This document shows positions 43,453-51,317 of a DNA stretch of 64,000 nucleotides, piece after piece. The number at the start of each line of letters is the position of its first letter. Positions within the stretch are counted from its first letter, which is position 1. Source of the DNA: Myxococcales bacterium (GTDB lineage: Bacteria; Myxococcota; UBA727; VGSZ01); the NCBI GenBank assembly GCA_023248635.1, contig JAHFED010000005.1, positions 1-64,000 on the forward strand, written 5' to 3'. The notes under the pieces were generated by a model that saw nothing but the letters and a program-made list of their open reading frames with translations, made no database searches and had not been told where the DNA came from. The translations under genes were made by a program, and so were the position numbers.

Positions 43453-43905
43453 ATGCACCCAGCCTTCATCGCCCGCCTTCTCGACCGCTTCCAATCCCAA
43501 GACGCTCGCCTCAAGAAGCTCGGCCACGACGAGAAGAGGTCCGTGCTGACGCTCCTGTACAGCATCGCCGTCGTCGACGGTGAGCTGGCGGCGGGCGAGG
43601 CCGAGGCCCTGAAAGACCTCGGTCTGAAGCTCGGCATCAAGCTCGGTGAGCGACTGGGGCTGCCCGAGGCCGTGGCCATCCTTGCTGCCCATCCCCCGGC
43701 GCTGAAGCTGGCCTGCATGGTGGTCGCCGACGCTGTCTTTGTCGATGGCGACTACGACGACGCCGAGCAGAAGTTCGTCGCCACCTTCGCCGAGCGCTTC
43801 AAGCTGCCCGAAAATCCCCTGCGCGACGCCGTCGAAGCCCTGCGCAAGCACAAGCTCGAGGCCGCCCTCAGTGAGTGGAACCACGAAATCAAGCGCGATC
43901 GCTGA
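43453..43905 (+). CDS. TerB-like protein
   Basis: This 150-residue all-helical soluble protein resembles the TerB fold. Two metal-binding-like motifs are spaced as in TerB: SIAVVDGELAAGEAEALKDL at about residue 37 and ADAVFVDGDYDDAEQKFVAT at about residue 93. TerB-like domains bind divalent metal and occur in tellurite-resistance and membrane-stress systems, and singly in many bacteria. No other ter gene is nearby. The start at 43453 is 48 bases after the YjdM-like gene. The tail is basic. Confidence 0.78.
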   Translation: MHPAFIARLLDRFQSQDARLKKLGHDEKRSVLTLLYSIAVVDGELAAGEAEALKDLGLKLGIKLGERLGLPEAVAILAAHPPALKLACMVVADAVFVDGDYDDAEQKFVATFAERFKLPENPLRDAVEALRKHKLEAALSEWNHEIKRDR

Positions 43906-44011
43906 GAGCAGGGAAGGAAGCGGCCTGCGACGAGGTTCACGACCCATGATCCCACGTCCCGTTGAAGTTCACTCATCCCAAGTCCAGTTGAAGTTCGCTC
44001 AAGCGCGGGGA

Positions 44012-44269
44012 GCGCGCGCGAAGCGGAGTTGGGTGGGGCCCCACCGTCCGGCTTCGCCGGCGTGGGGAGGGTCTGCATCAGACCCTCCAGGAAGAACATC
44101 TCCGACCTCGGTGAATGAAGTTCAGCGAGATCGGGGATCAGGCGCGAGCGCGCGCGAAGCGGAGTTGGGTGGGGGCCCCACCGTCCGGCTCCGCCGGCGT
44201 GGGGGAGCGTCTGCATCCGACCCTCCGGGAAGAACCTCGGGGAACGAAGTTCAGCGAGATCGGGGATGA
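44012..44269 (+). repeat. Family C dispersed element, copies 2 and 3 in tandem
   Basis: Two direct copies with a period of about 136 bases run up to the murI start codon. Each has GCGCGAAGCGGAGTTGGGTG, then CCCCACCGTCCGGCT, then CGCCGGCGTGGGG, a hairpin, and GAAGTTCAGCGAGATCGGGG. The copy-2 hairpin is GAGGGTCTG/CAGACCCTC around CAT; in copy 3 it is imperfect. Copy 1 (5206-5345) is inverted relative to these. Together they fill the 360-base gap between the TerB-like gene and murI. Confidence 0.88.
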
Positions 44270-45096
44270 GCGATGAGCGACCCATTGGCATCTTCGACTC
44301 CGGCGTCGGCGGCTTGACCGTGCTCCGCGCTCTGCGCAGCGCTTTGCCGGCGGAGCCCACCGTCTACCTGGGGGACACCGCCCGGGTCCCCTACGGCACG
44401 CGCTCGGCCCAGACCGTCGTCAAATACGCCCTCAACAACGCCCGCACCCTCGTTAAGCAGGCCGACATCAAGCTGTTGGTGGTGGCCTGCAACACCGTCT
44501 CCGCCGTCGCCCTCGATGCGCTGCGGGCCGACCTCCCCATTCCCGTCGTCGGCGTCATCGATCCCGGCGCGAGGGCAGCGCTGTCGTCGTCGTCGGCGTC
44601 GGCCACCATCGCCGTGCTCGGCACTGCGGGCACCACCCGGTCGGGAGCCTATCCGCGGGCGCTGCTGGCTCTGGGTCACCGGGGCGTCGTCGTCGTCGTC
44701 AAAGCGCCCCTGCTCGTGCCGCTGGCCGAAGAAGGCTGGACCAGCGGGGAGGTCCCCTTCTTGGTGGCCCAGCGCTATCTCGAGCAGCTCCCCGACGACG
44801 TCGAAGTGGTGGTCTTGGGCTGCACGCACTATCCCCTGCTGGCCCCGGTGATTCGCCGCGCGCTGCAATCCCTGCGACCCCAAGCTCGGGTCGTCGACGG
44901 CGCCGAAGCCACCGCCGCCGACGTCGCTGTGTTGCTCGATGTCCGGGGCTTGCGCGCACCGGCGTCGTCAGCGCTGCGCCACCGCTTGTTGGTGACTGAC
45001 GCCCCCGAGCAGATGGTCAGCCTCGCGCCGGCCTTCTTGGGAGCCAGCATCGGCGTCGACGAAGTCGAGTTGGTCGACGTCGAAATGACCGCCTGA
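44266..45096 (+). CDS. murI: Glutamate racemase
   Basis: This 276-residue enzyme makes D-glutamate for peptidoglycan. It has the paired catalytic cysteines: VVACNTVSAVALDAL (about residue 75) and VVLGCTHYPLLAPV (about 186). It begins with the family start RPIGIFDSGVGGLTVLRAL and the substrate loop LGDTARVPYGTRS. The ATG at 44266 sits at the edge of a family C repeat, whose conserved GATCGGGG end lies where a ribosome binding site would be. It may be the only leader sequence available. The stop is 3 bases from the convergent GEGE lipoprotein gene. Confidence 0.95.
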   Translation: MSDERPIGIFDSGVGGLTVLRALRSALPAEPTVYLGDTARVPYGTRSAQTVVKYALNNARTLVKQADIKLLVVACNTVSAVALDALRADLPIPVVGVIDPGARAALSSSSASATIAVLGTAGTTRSGAYPRALLALGHRGVVVVVKAPLLVPLAEEGWTSGEVPFLVAQRYLEQLPDDVEVVVLGCTHYPLLAPVIRRALQSLRPQARVVDGAEATAADVAVLLDVRGLRAPASSALRHRLLVTDAPEQMVSLAPAFLGASIGVDEVELVDVEMTA

Positions 45097-45099
45097 TCC

Positions 45100-46119
45100 T
45101 CAGGGCACGAACACCAGATCATCGATGGCGTTGCCGTCGTCGTTGGCGACGTCTTCCCAGCTCACGCCATCAAAGCTGAGGCGCCGCCGATCCGCGAATT
45201 GAGCGCCCACATACACAGGAGCGCCGTCGACGACGCCAAAGACGATCCGACCCAGAGCCGGCTGGGGCTCCTGCAGCCAATCCACCCCATCGACGGAGGT
45301 CTGGCGAAAGCCCTCGCCAACGATCAGAAAACGTTCCTCGGCAAAGACGATGTCGTTGGTGCCCGCGGTCGCCTGTGCGTTGAACGCCTGAAAGTCCCTG
45401 GTGCTGGCCCGCACCGACAAGCCCATGACGACGACGACGCCGTTGCCCTGCGCCAAGCGAAAAAGGTTCTGCGGACCCGCGGGCACCGTCCAGGCCACCC
45501 CGTCGGGGCTGGTGGACACGCCGAGATCTCCGGCGGCGACGAAGCGATCGCCGACGAAGGCCACGTCTCTCATCTCCCAGCTGCCGCCTGCAAAGAACTG
45601 CAGCGCGCCATCGACCAGGCTCTGTCCGCCATCCAGCGAGCGCGCGCTGCGAAAACTGCCGACGAAGACGAACTGGGTGCCGTCGAAGGCGCAGGCCCCG
45701 ATCCAGCCGTCATCGTCGACGATCTCAGACCAGGAGACGCCGCCGTCGACCGAGCGCATCACCCGGCCGTCCACCGATCCCCCCACCGCCAGCACGATGG
45801 TGACGCCGTCGAGCACCCCCGTGCAGGTCCCCCGCAGCAAGCGGTCGTCGTCGCCGCCGTTTGCCGTGTTCTCCACGTCGTTGGCCCAGGCCCGACCATC
45901 ACTGCTGGTGAGACGGCGTCCCCCGTAACCAACCGCGATGAAGCGCGACCCAAATGCTTCGCCTTCGCCTTCGCCTTCGCCCTCGCCCTCGCCTTCGCCT
46001 TCGCCGCCGTCGCCTTCGCCTTCGCCTTCGCCGCCTTCGCCTTCGCCCTCGCCCTCGGCGCTGGGAGCCGGGCAGGCAGGAGACACGAGCAGGAGGACCG
46101 CGAGCCCGCAGCAGCTCAT
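45100..46119 (-). CDS. Gly-Glu-linker lipoprotein with photosystem/BNR-like repeats
   Basis: This 339-residue protein starts MSCCGLAVLLLVSPACPAPS, a lipoprotein signal, and has a linker of about 20 Gly-Glu pairs with a few Gly-Asp breaks. The rest is a beta-propeller-like series of short repeats: SRFIAVGYGGRRLTSSDGRA, DGVTIVLAVGGSVDGRVMRS, TQFVFVGSFRSARSLDGG and DRFVAAGDLGVSTSPDGVAW. Each has an Asp-box-like S.DG.W unit. Such propellers are found in sialidase-like and surface-binding proteins. The binding target is unknown. A GGTGGG site supports the ATG at 46119. Confidence 0.85.
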   Translation of the reverse strand: MSCCGLAVLLLVSPACPAPSAEGEGEGEGGEGEGEGDGGEGEGEGEGEGEGEGEAFGSRFIAVGYGGRRLTSSDGRAWANDVENTANGGDDDRLLRGTCTGVLDGVTIVLAVGGSVDGRVMRSVDGGVSWSEIVDDDGWIGACAFDGTQFVFVGSFRSARSLDGGQSLVDGALQFFAGGSWEMRDVAFVGDRFVAAGDLGVSTSPDGVAWTVPAGPQNLFRLAQGNGVVVVMGLSVRASTRDFQAFNAQATAGTNDIVFAEERFLIVGEGFRQTSVDGVDWLQEPQPALGRIVFGVVDGAPVYVGAQFADRRRLSFDGVSWEDVANDDGNAIDDLVFVP

Positions 46120-46142
46120 CCCACCGATGGGGCGATGACGGC

Positions 46143-47909
46143 TCAGGCGGAGCCCACCGATGACAGTGGGGTCCCGTCCCCGGCGGTGCCCTGGGCTTCG
46201 GCCCGGCGCAGCACCTCGGCCACGCCCAGGTTGCCGAGCTGCTTCACCAGATGGCCCGCCAGCTCGTTGCGCTTGACCTCGAGATCTTTCTTGGCCTTTT
46301 CGTCGAAGCCCGGCGTGCCCTCGCGCTTGTCGAAGCGCACGATCGACGCGACGACGCTGCCCAGCTCGCCAAAGACCGAGGCCAGCTGCAGCACGCCCTC
46401 TTTGCGGCTGCCGGTCTCGCCCTTGGCGAGCTCCTCGAGCTGGCCCTTGTTCACCTGCGAAAGCTCGACGACGGCCTGCTGCTCGTCTTTGCGCAGCATG
46501 GAGAGCCGGTCGCCGGGCTTGTTCAGATCGAGCTGTCCCATGGTCTTCGTGGTCGTCATGAGGTTGGCCAACTTGCCAGCGGCCTGGCCATGGCCCGCAC
46601 CCGTCAGCACCGAGTGCAAGACCTCGGCGCTGTCGTGGAGCAGCGGCAAGGCATCGGCCACCTTGGCGTTTTCGGTGACGGGGATGCCCGCTGCCTGCTT
46701 CTTCGCATCACTGACGCCGAGCTTCGCGCTCCAGCCAGCGTCGAAGAGCGTTCCCCCGAGGGCGACCCAGGGAAAGGCGATGCCGATGCCCTGGAGGGCG
46801 GTGTTGATGCCCTCTTTCATCGTCTTTTCCCAGCTGTGGGGCTTCTTGAACATCTGGCCCACCAAGCTCGCCCCGGCCAGGCAAAAACTGCCCGCGGCGA
46901 CGACGTTGCCGACGACGGGGAGCGCTTCGGCTCCCGCTTTGGCGGCGGTGAGAGCAGCTCCCTTGCTCACAGCGGCGGCTCCGGCCTGCGCCCCGCCGGC
47001 GACGGCGGCCTTGGCGGCAATCTCCACTCCTTCGCCGACCAAGCGGGGGCCGAGCTTCTGCGCCGCCGCAGCCAGCTTTGGACCCAGTTTCGTTCCCAGC
47101 AGGGGCGCCGCTTGCTCCATGCCCGACAGGGCCGCTTTGATGGCAGCCGGGTTCTTGGCCTGGATGCCAGCGCTCTTGAGGAAATGACCACTCACCTCTT
47201 TCGTCGACGACGCCAACGCCTCCTTGAAGCCTTCTTTGCCGACCTTGGCCAGCAGCTGCGCCATGTTGGCCATGGTGTTGGGGTCCTGCATCACGCTCAG
47301 GGCGGTCTGCTCCGCCAGCGACGAAACATGGGGGCCGACGGCGTCGACGACGGCCTTCATCTCCGGCGGTGCTTTGTTGGCGTAGACGCGCCCGACGTAT
47401 TCGCCGGCCAGCTCCTTGGCGAGCTTGTATTCGGGTCGGAGCTCGTTTTTGGCGACGGCGGTGCCGGCATGGCTGGCGATCACGGCCTTCTGCGCGCCGA
47501 TGGCGTTGTGCGACGCGGCTTCGCCCACGACTTTGGCTTCGACGTGCTTCTCTGTGGTCTGGCCGAGCTGGGCCGTCGTTTTGAGGTCGGTGTTCTTCTT
47601 GAGGTTCTCGGTGGCCCGGGTGACGTCGAGGCCGAGTCCCTTGAGCTTCTCCAGAGTTTGGGGCGTGAGCCTGAGGTTCGGATCGGCGAGCCGGGTCTCG
47701 ATGTTCTTCAGCAGCTCGGGCTTGAGGTCACCGGCGCGCTTCAGCGCGTTGGCGAGGGCGGGGATTTCGTTGCCGTGCACCTGCAAGTCGGCAAAGACCT
47801 TCACCAAGATCTGGCTGAGCTCCGGCGCCGACAAGGGCTCGGGCCCCTCGGCCTTGGTCTCCGCCGGCTGGACGTTGTTGCGGCCTTCTACTTTGCGGAT
47901 GCCAACCAT
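46143..47909 (-). CDS. 588-residue Ala-rich helical protein of unknown function
   Basis: Not recognised. The N-terminus (MVGIRKVEGRNNVQPAETKA) is polar with no signal peptide. Residues 30-120 resemble short alpha-helical repeats. Around residues 290-360 two or three hydrophobic Gly/Ala-rich segments occur (GAAAVSKGAALTAAKAGAEA, LPVVGNVVAAGSFCLAGASL), then NTALQGIGIAFPWVALGGTL. The C-terminus is charged and helical. The layout (polar start, internal membrane-active segments) resembles secreted translocator or effector proteins, but that is only a resemblance. It is the third gene of a minus-strand unit, 30 bases after the RNB gene. Confidence 0.7.
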   Translation of the reverse strand: MVGIRKVEGRNNVQPAETKAEGPEPLSAPELSQILVKVFADLQVHGNEIPALANALKRAGDLKPELLKNIETRLADPNLRLTPQTLEKLKGLGLDVTRATENLKKNTDLKTTAQLGQTTEKHVEAKVVGEAASHNAIGAQKAVIASHAGTAVAKNELRPEYKLAKELAGEYVGRVYANKAPPEMKAVVDAVGPHVSSLAEQTALSVMQDPNTMANMAQLLAKVGKEGFKEALASSTKEVSGHFLKSAGIQAKNPAAIKAALSGMEQAAPLLGTKLGPKLAAAAQKLGPRLVGEGVEIAAKAAVAGGAQAGAAAVSKGAALTAAKAGAEALPVVGNVVAAGSFCLAGASLVGQMFKKPHSWEKTMKEGINTALQGIGIAFPWVALGGTLFDAGWSAKLGVSDAKKQAAGIPVTENAKVADALPLLHDSAEVLHSVLTGAGHGQAAGKLANLMTTTKTMGQLDLNKPGDRLSMLRKDEQQAVVELSQVNKGQLEELAKGETGSRKEGVLQLASVFGELGSVVASIVRFDKREGTPGFDEKAKKDLEVKRNELAGHLVKQLGNLGVAEVLRRAEAQGTAGDGTPLSSVGSA

Positions 47910-47939
47910 GGTCGTACCTCAATCGGGGTTCGCTCAGAC

Positions 47940-50591
47940 TCAGACGATGGCGAAATGCAGGCGTTCGCCGTCGTGGTGGGTGGCCTGCACTTTGATTTCC
48001 TGGCCAACCAGCAAACGGGCGACGGCGCCGCCCTGATCGCCCACGAGCGTGCAGCCCTCATTTTCAAGGTGGAAGTTCGCTGTCGGACAGTGGCGGCGGA
48101 GGTCGTCGATCGAAAGCCGCAATTCGACGTCGGGGTCGTCGAGTTGCACGTAGACCTTGCCGGGTGTCACCGCCGTGACGATGGCGTTGCGCTTGGGAGC
48201 GTTGGGATCGCCCAAGGGATTGCCGCCCAAATCGTGGGTGAAGAGGTCGTCGAACAAGAGCCGCAGGGCAGCGCCTTCGACCTGGCCCTGCTTCATCTTG
48301 CTGCTGTTGCCAGCCTGGCTGGCCCGGCGGGTGACGTCGTCGACGATCTGTTGTTCGGCGGCGCTCAGCGCGGGTCCTTGCTGCACCGCCTGCGCGGCCA
48401 AGGTGCGCGCCAGAGCGATCAAATCCGATCCCGTCGACGTCAACAGGGCCTGGGCCTGCGCCGCCAATCCGCGTCGCGCCGGCGGAATGTGGTCGGGATT
48501 GACGACGGCACCCAGCAGCAAAGGCGCCCACAGCGCGCTGGCTTCGGCGGGGCTGAGCTGGGCGGCGTCGAAGGCCTTCTCCAGCGCCACCTTGGCAAAG
48601 AGGATGGCGTGGCTGACGACGCCGACCTGCTCTCGCATGGGTGCGGAGAAGCGCCCGTAGGCATCGAGCTTCAAGCCCGAGTGCCGCCCGGGAGCGTCGG
48701 CGAATTCCGAAGCCACGTTGATGTGCACTGCCGTCAGCTGCAGCACCTGCGAGAGGGATTGTTCCCGCGGGGTCTTGGGCAGGAGCTTGATGCGATCCAC
48801 CCACGCCGACAAGGACTCCTGCGCCGCGTCCCACTTGAAGGCCGGGCCCAGACCGTTCTTGTCGACGATGACGCTGATCTGCCGGGACAGGGCCGCCAGC
48901 GTCGGCGCCGCGGGCTCGGCGTGCACCTTGTACAGACCGGGCACCTGCACCCCAGGGATCTTCGAGCCCCTGAGCTGCTGGGCGCCGGCGACGTTGGCGA
49001 GGATCGAAAGCTCGGCGTTCAGCTTGCTGGCGAGGTCGCTCTTTTCGGGCTTCAAGAAGAACTTGTTGCCGTCGAAGCCGATCTCCATCTCTCGCCGGTC
49101 GGGTTCGACGACGCCGCGCTCCTTGGCTTTGAGGATGCGCAGCTCACCGATGGCTTGGAAGATCTGCAGCTGCGCGCTCACCTCTTTGGGCACCGGCTGC
49201 CCGTGGATGTCGCTGGTGATGGCACCCTTGCCCTCGAGCTCGGCGCTGACGCCGTTGTAGGTGATCTGCGCCTGCGAATGGATGCGCGCACGCAGCACGG
49301 TGGTGTCGCCGTCGACGTTGCCGTCTTTGTCGAGCCGGATCTGCAACACCAGCGCCCGGTGGTCCTCGTGCGCGTTCAACGACACGACGCCCGACGACAG
49401 GTTGTCGGGCAGCATCGGAATCGACAGACCCGGTAGATAATAAGACGTGCCCCGCTGCATGGCTTCGTCGTAGAGCGCCGTTCCCGGTTTGATATAATGA
49501 GCGGCGTCGGCCAGCGCGTACGAAAGGACATACCCGCCGTCGGCGCGGCGCTCGAGGTGCATGGCCTGATCGATGTCTTTGCTTGCGTCGTTATCGATGG
49601 CGAAGAAGGGCAGGTGGCGCAGATCGACCAGGCTCTTGTCGGCCAAAGAGAGCGCCGCGGCCTGCGCGATGACGGCGGCTTCGGCGACGACGGCCTTGGG
49701 AAACACCGCGTCGAGGCGCTGGGCCGACGCGATCATCCAGGTGCGCGCGAGCGGTGAGCCGGCGGGGGCCAGCTGCTGGCTCGACACCGACGTCCGACCG
49801 TTGGCATCCAAGCCCAGGGCGACGTCGACGACGGCCCCTTCTTGCCACTGCTTGCCGTCGGGTTGGGTGACGGGCAGTGCCAGCATGCGCGGCGGCGGCA
49901 CCAGATCGCGCACGAAGGGCTCACCGCCGACGAAGTCGACGACGGCGATGAAGTGGGCGCGCGGTGCAGCGAGGCCCTCGCCCAGGCGATAGACGGCGGC
50001 TTTTTCGACCGAGCCATCGGCCAGCTTGAGATCGAGGGTCTTTTTTTGGACCCGCGCGATCAGCATCGTGTTTCTGGGCAGCTGAGCCGCCAGCGCGTTG
50101 TCGACGTCGAAGGGTCGAAAGATTTCGTCGGCTGGATAGAAGGTGACGACGCCCGCGCGCTCTCGGAGCAGGCCCGGCACCTCTGCAGGCAAGCGGCCGA
50201 CGTTGCCGCCGTGGCCGGTCACCACCGCGAGGCGCAGCGGAATCTCGATGGAGGTAGCCCGCTGCAAACGCACCGCCGCGCCACCAGCAGCGGCAAAGAC
50301 CGCAGCGACAGCGGCATTCGACGACGTCGACAACACCTTGCTGGTGTCGATCGCGGTCTTGAGCTCGGCACCGGTCGCCAGCGCGGCAGGCAGATGCACC
50401 CCGACCGGCGCCGCCGGGTTCAGCACCGTCGCGGAGTGGGGGACGACGGCTGGTCCCTTGTCGAAGGTCGACGACGCCGACGCCACTGCCGTCATCGCAG
50501 GCACCGTGGTGGGCGTCACGGTCGTCATCGTCGCCGCGCTCGTCGTCGGCGGAACGAGAATCACCAGGGGTTTGTTGACGATCAGGGTCAT
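47940..50591 (-). CDS. RNB-domain exoribonuclease-like protein with unusual N-terminus
   Basis: This 883-residue protein has a Thr/Ala/Val-rich N-terminal 90 residues (MTLIVNKPLVILVPPTTSAA) and a region of 200 residues of unclear fold. The RNB catalytic core of RNase II/R type starts at about residue 330. Its active-site segment reads FFAIDNDASKDIDQAMHLER: three of four metal-binding Asp residues align and the fourth is Gln. YYLPGLSIPMLPDNLSSGVV and NAHEDHRALVLQIRLD are further core motifs. A C-terminal S1-like strand region (GKVYVQLDDPDVELRLSIDD) closes the protein. RNB enzymes degrade RNA 3' to 5'. The ATG overlaps the upstream TPR gene stop (ATGA). Confidence 0.82.
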   Translation of the reverse strand: MTLIVNKPLVILVPPTTSAATMTTVTPTTVPAMTAVASASSTFDKGPAVVPHSATVLNPAAPVGVHLPAALATGAELKTAIDTSKVLSTSSNAAVAAVFAAAGGAAVRLQRATSIEIPLRLAVVTGHGGNVGRLPAEVPGLLRERAGVVTFYPADEIFRPFDVDNALAAQLPRNTMLIARVQKKTLDLKLADGSVEKAAVYRLGEGLAAPRAHFIAVVDFVGGEPFVRDLVPPPRMLALPVTQPDGKQWQEGAVVDVALGLDANGRTSVSSQQLAPAGSPLARTWMIASAQRLDAVFPKAVVAEAAVIAQAAALSLADKSLVDLRHLPFFAIDNDASKDIDQAMHLERRADGGYVLSYALADAAHYIKPGTALYDEAMQRGTSYYLPGLSIPMLPDNLSSGVVSLNAHEDHRALVLQIRLDKDGNVDGDTTVLRARIHSQAQITYNGVSAELEGKGAITSDIHGQPVPKEVSAQLQIFQAIGELRILKAKERGVVEPDRREMEIGFDGNKFFLKPEKSDLASKLNAELSILANVAGAQQLRGSKIPGVQVPGLYKVHAEPAAPTLAALSRQISVIVDKNGLGPAFKWDAAQESLSAWVDRIKLLPKTPREQSLSQVLQLTAVHINVASEFADAPGRHSGLKLDAYGRFSAPMREQVGVVSHAILFAKVALEKAFDAAQLSPAEASALWAPLLLGAVVNPDHIPPARRGLAAQAQALLTSTGSDLIALARTLAAQAVQQGPALSAAEQQIVDDVTRRASQAGNSSKMKQGQVEGAALRLLFDDLFTHDLGGNPLGDPNAPKRNAIVTAVTPGKVYVQLDDPDVELRLSIDDLRRHCPTANFHLENEGCTLVGDQGGAVARLLVGQEIKVQATHHDGERLHFAIV

Positions 50592-51028
50592 GGCAGTGCG
50601 TCCAGCAGCTCTGCGGCCAACTGGGTGAGCTCGTCGGAGTGGCTCTTGAGGAGGACGAAGCTCAACAACGCGCGGGCCGCGGGCGCATCCCCGTCGGCGA
50701 GTTGGGCTCGGGCACAAGAAAGGGCCGTGGCAAGGTCTTTGTCGTCGAAGTTGAGGGCGGTCTGGTAGGCGGCGCGGGCCTCGTGCACCTGCCCCTGTGC
50801 CCAAAGGGCGTCGCCGACGACGGACCAGGCTCGGGCGTTGCCGGGCTCGAGCGTCAGCGCGGCGCGGCCCAAGGCGACGGCGTCGTCAGCTCGTCCCAAC
50901 TGCAAAGAGCTGCGGGCGGCGGCGGCGAAGGCGCGGGCGCTGCCGGTGTCGATGGACGCCGCCTCGGGCAGGTTCTCGAGCAGGGCGCGTAGCCGCGCCA
51001 TTTCTGCAAGCTCCGGGGCGGGTTCCAT
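50588..51028 (-). CDS. Small TPR protein
   Basis: This 146-residue soluble protein contains about three tetratricopeptide repeats (SLQLGRADDAVALGRAALTL, EPGNARAWSVVGDALWAQGQ, VHEARAAYQTALNFDDKDLA) between a helical start and end. Its size and layout resemble SycD/LcrH-type chaperones that hold secreted translocators, as well as many ordinary TPR adaptors. Its stop overlaps the start of the RNB gene by four bases, so the two are translationally coupled and probably act together. The 289-base gap upstream, shared with divergent kup, shows no distinct motif. Confidence 0.82.
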   Translation of the reverse strand: MEPAPELAEMARLRALLENLPEAASIDTGSARAFAAAARSSLQLGRADDAVALGRAALTLEPGNARAWSVVGDALWAQGQVHEARAAYQTALNFDDKDLATALSCARAQLADGDAPAARALLSFVLLKSHSDELTQLAAELLDALP

Positions 51029-51317
51029 GGCCGCAGCGTGGCACGGAGTGAGGCGACACGCGAGCCGGCGACGTCGTCAGCACCGTGATCTGCGCGCCTT
51101 CGACCGCGCGCCAAAACGAAGGAGAAGCGGCTACGCGAAGGTTGCGCGAAAGCCGCGCGGGTCGTTGTCGGGGTCTGCTCCGCCACGTCAACCACAGCGG
51201 TCATCCTCCCAAACCTTGTGTGTGCGGAAACGCGAGGACGAAGCATGCAGAGGCTCCGTTGCCGACGAGCTTTCACCAGACCCTTGAGCCCGGGGGGCTG
51301 GGGGAGTAGCGCACGGC

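Noticed and set aside
46251-49436. 1061-codon open frame on the plus strand
   Set aside because: It is antisense to the 588-residue protein and RNB genes, whose products have family motifs, start sites and operon spacing. Long antisense frames are expected at this GC content.
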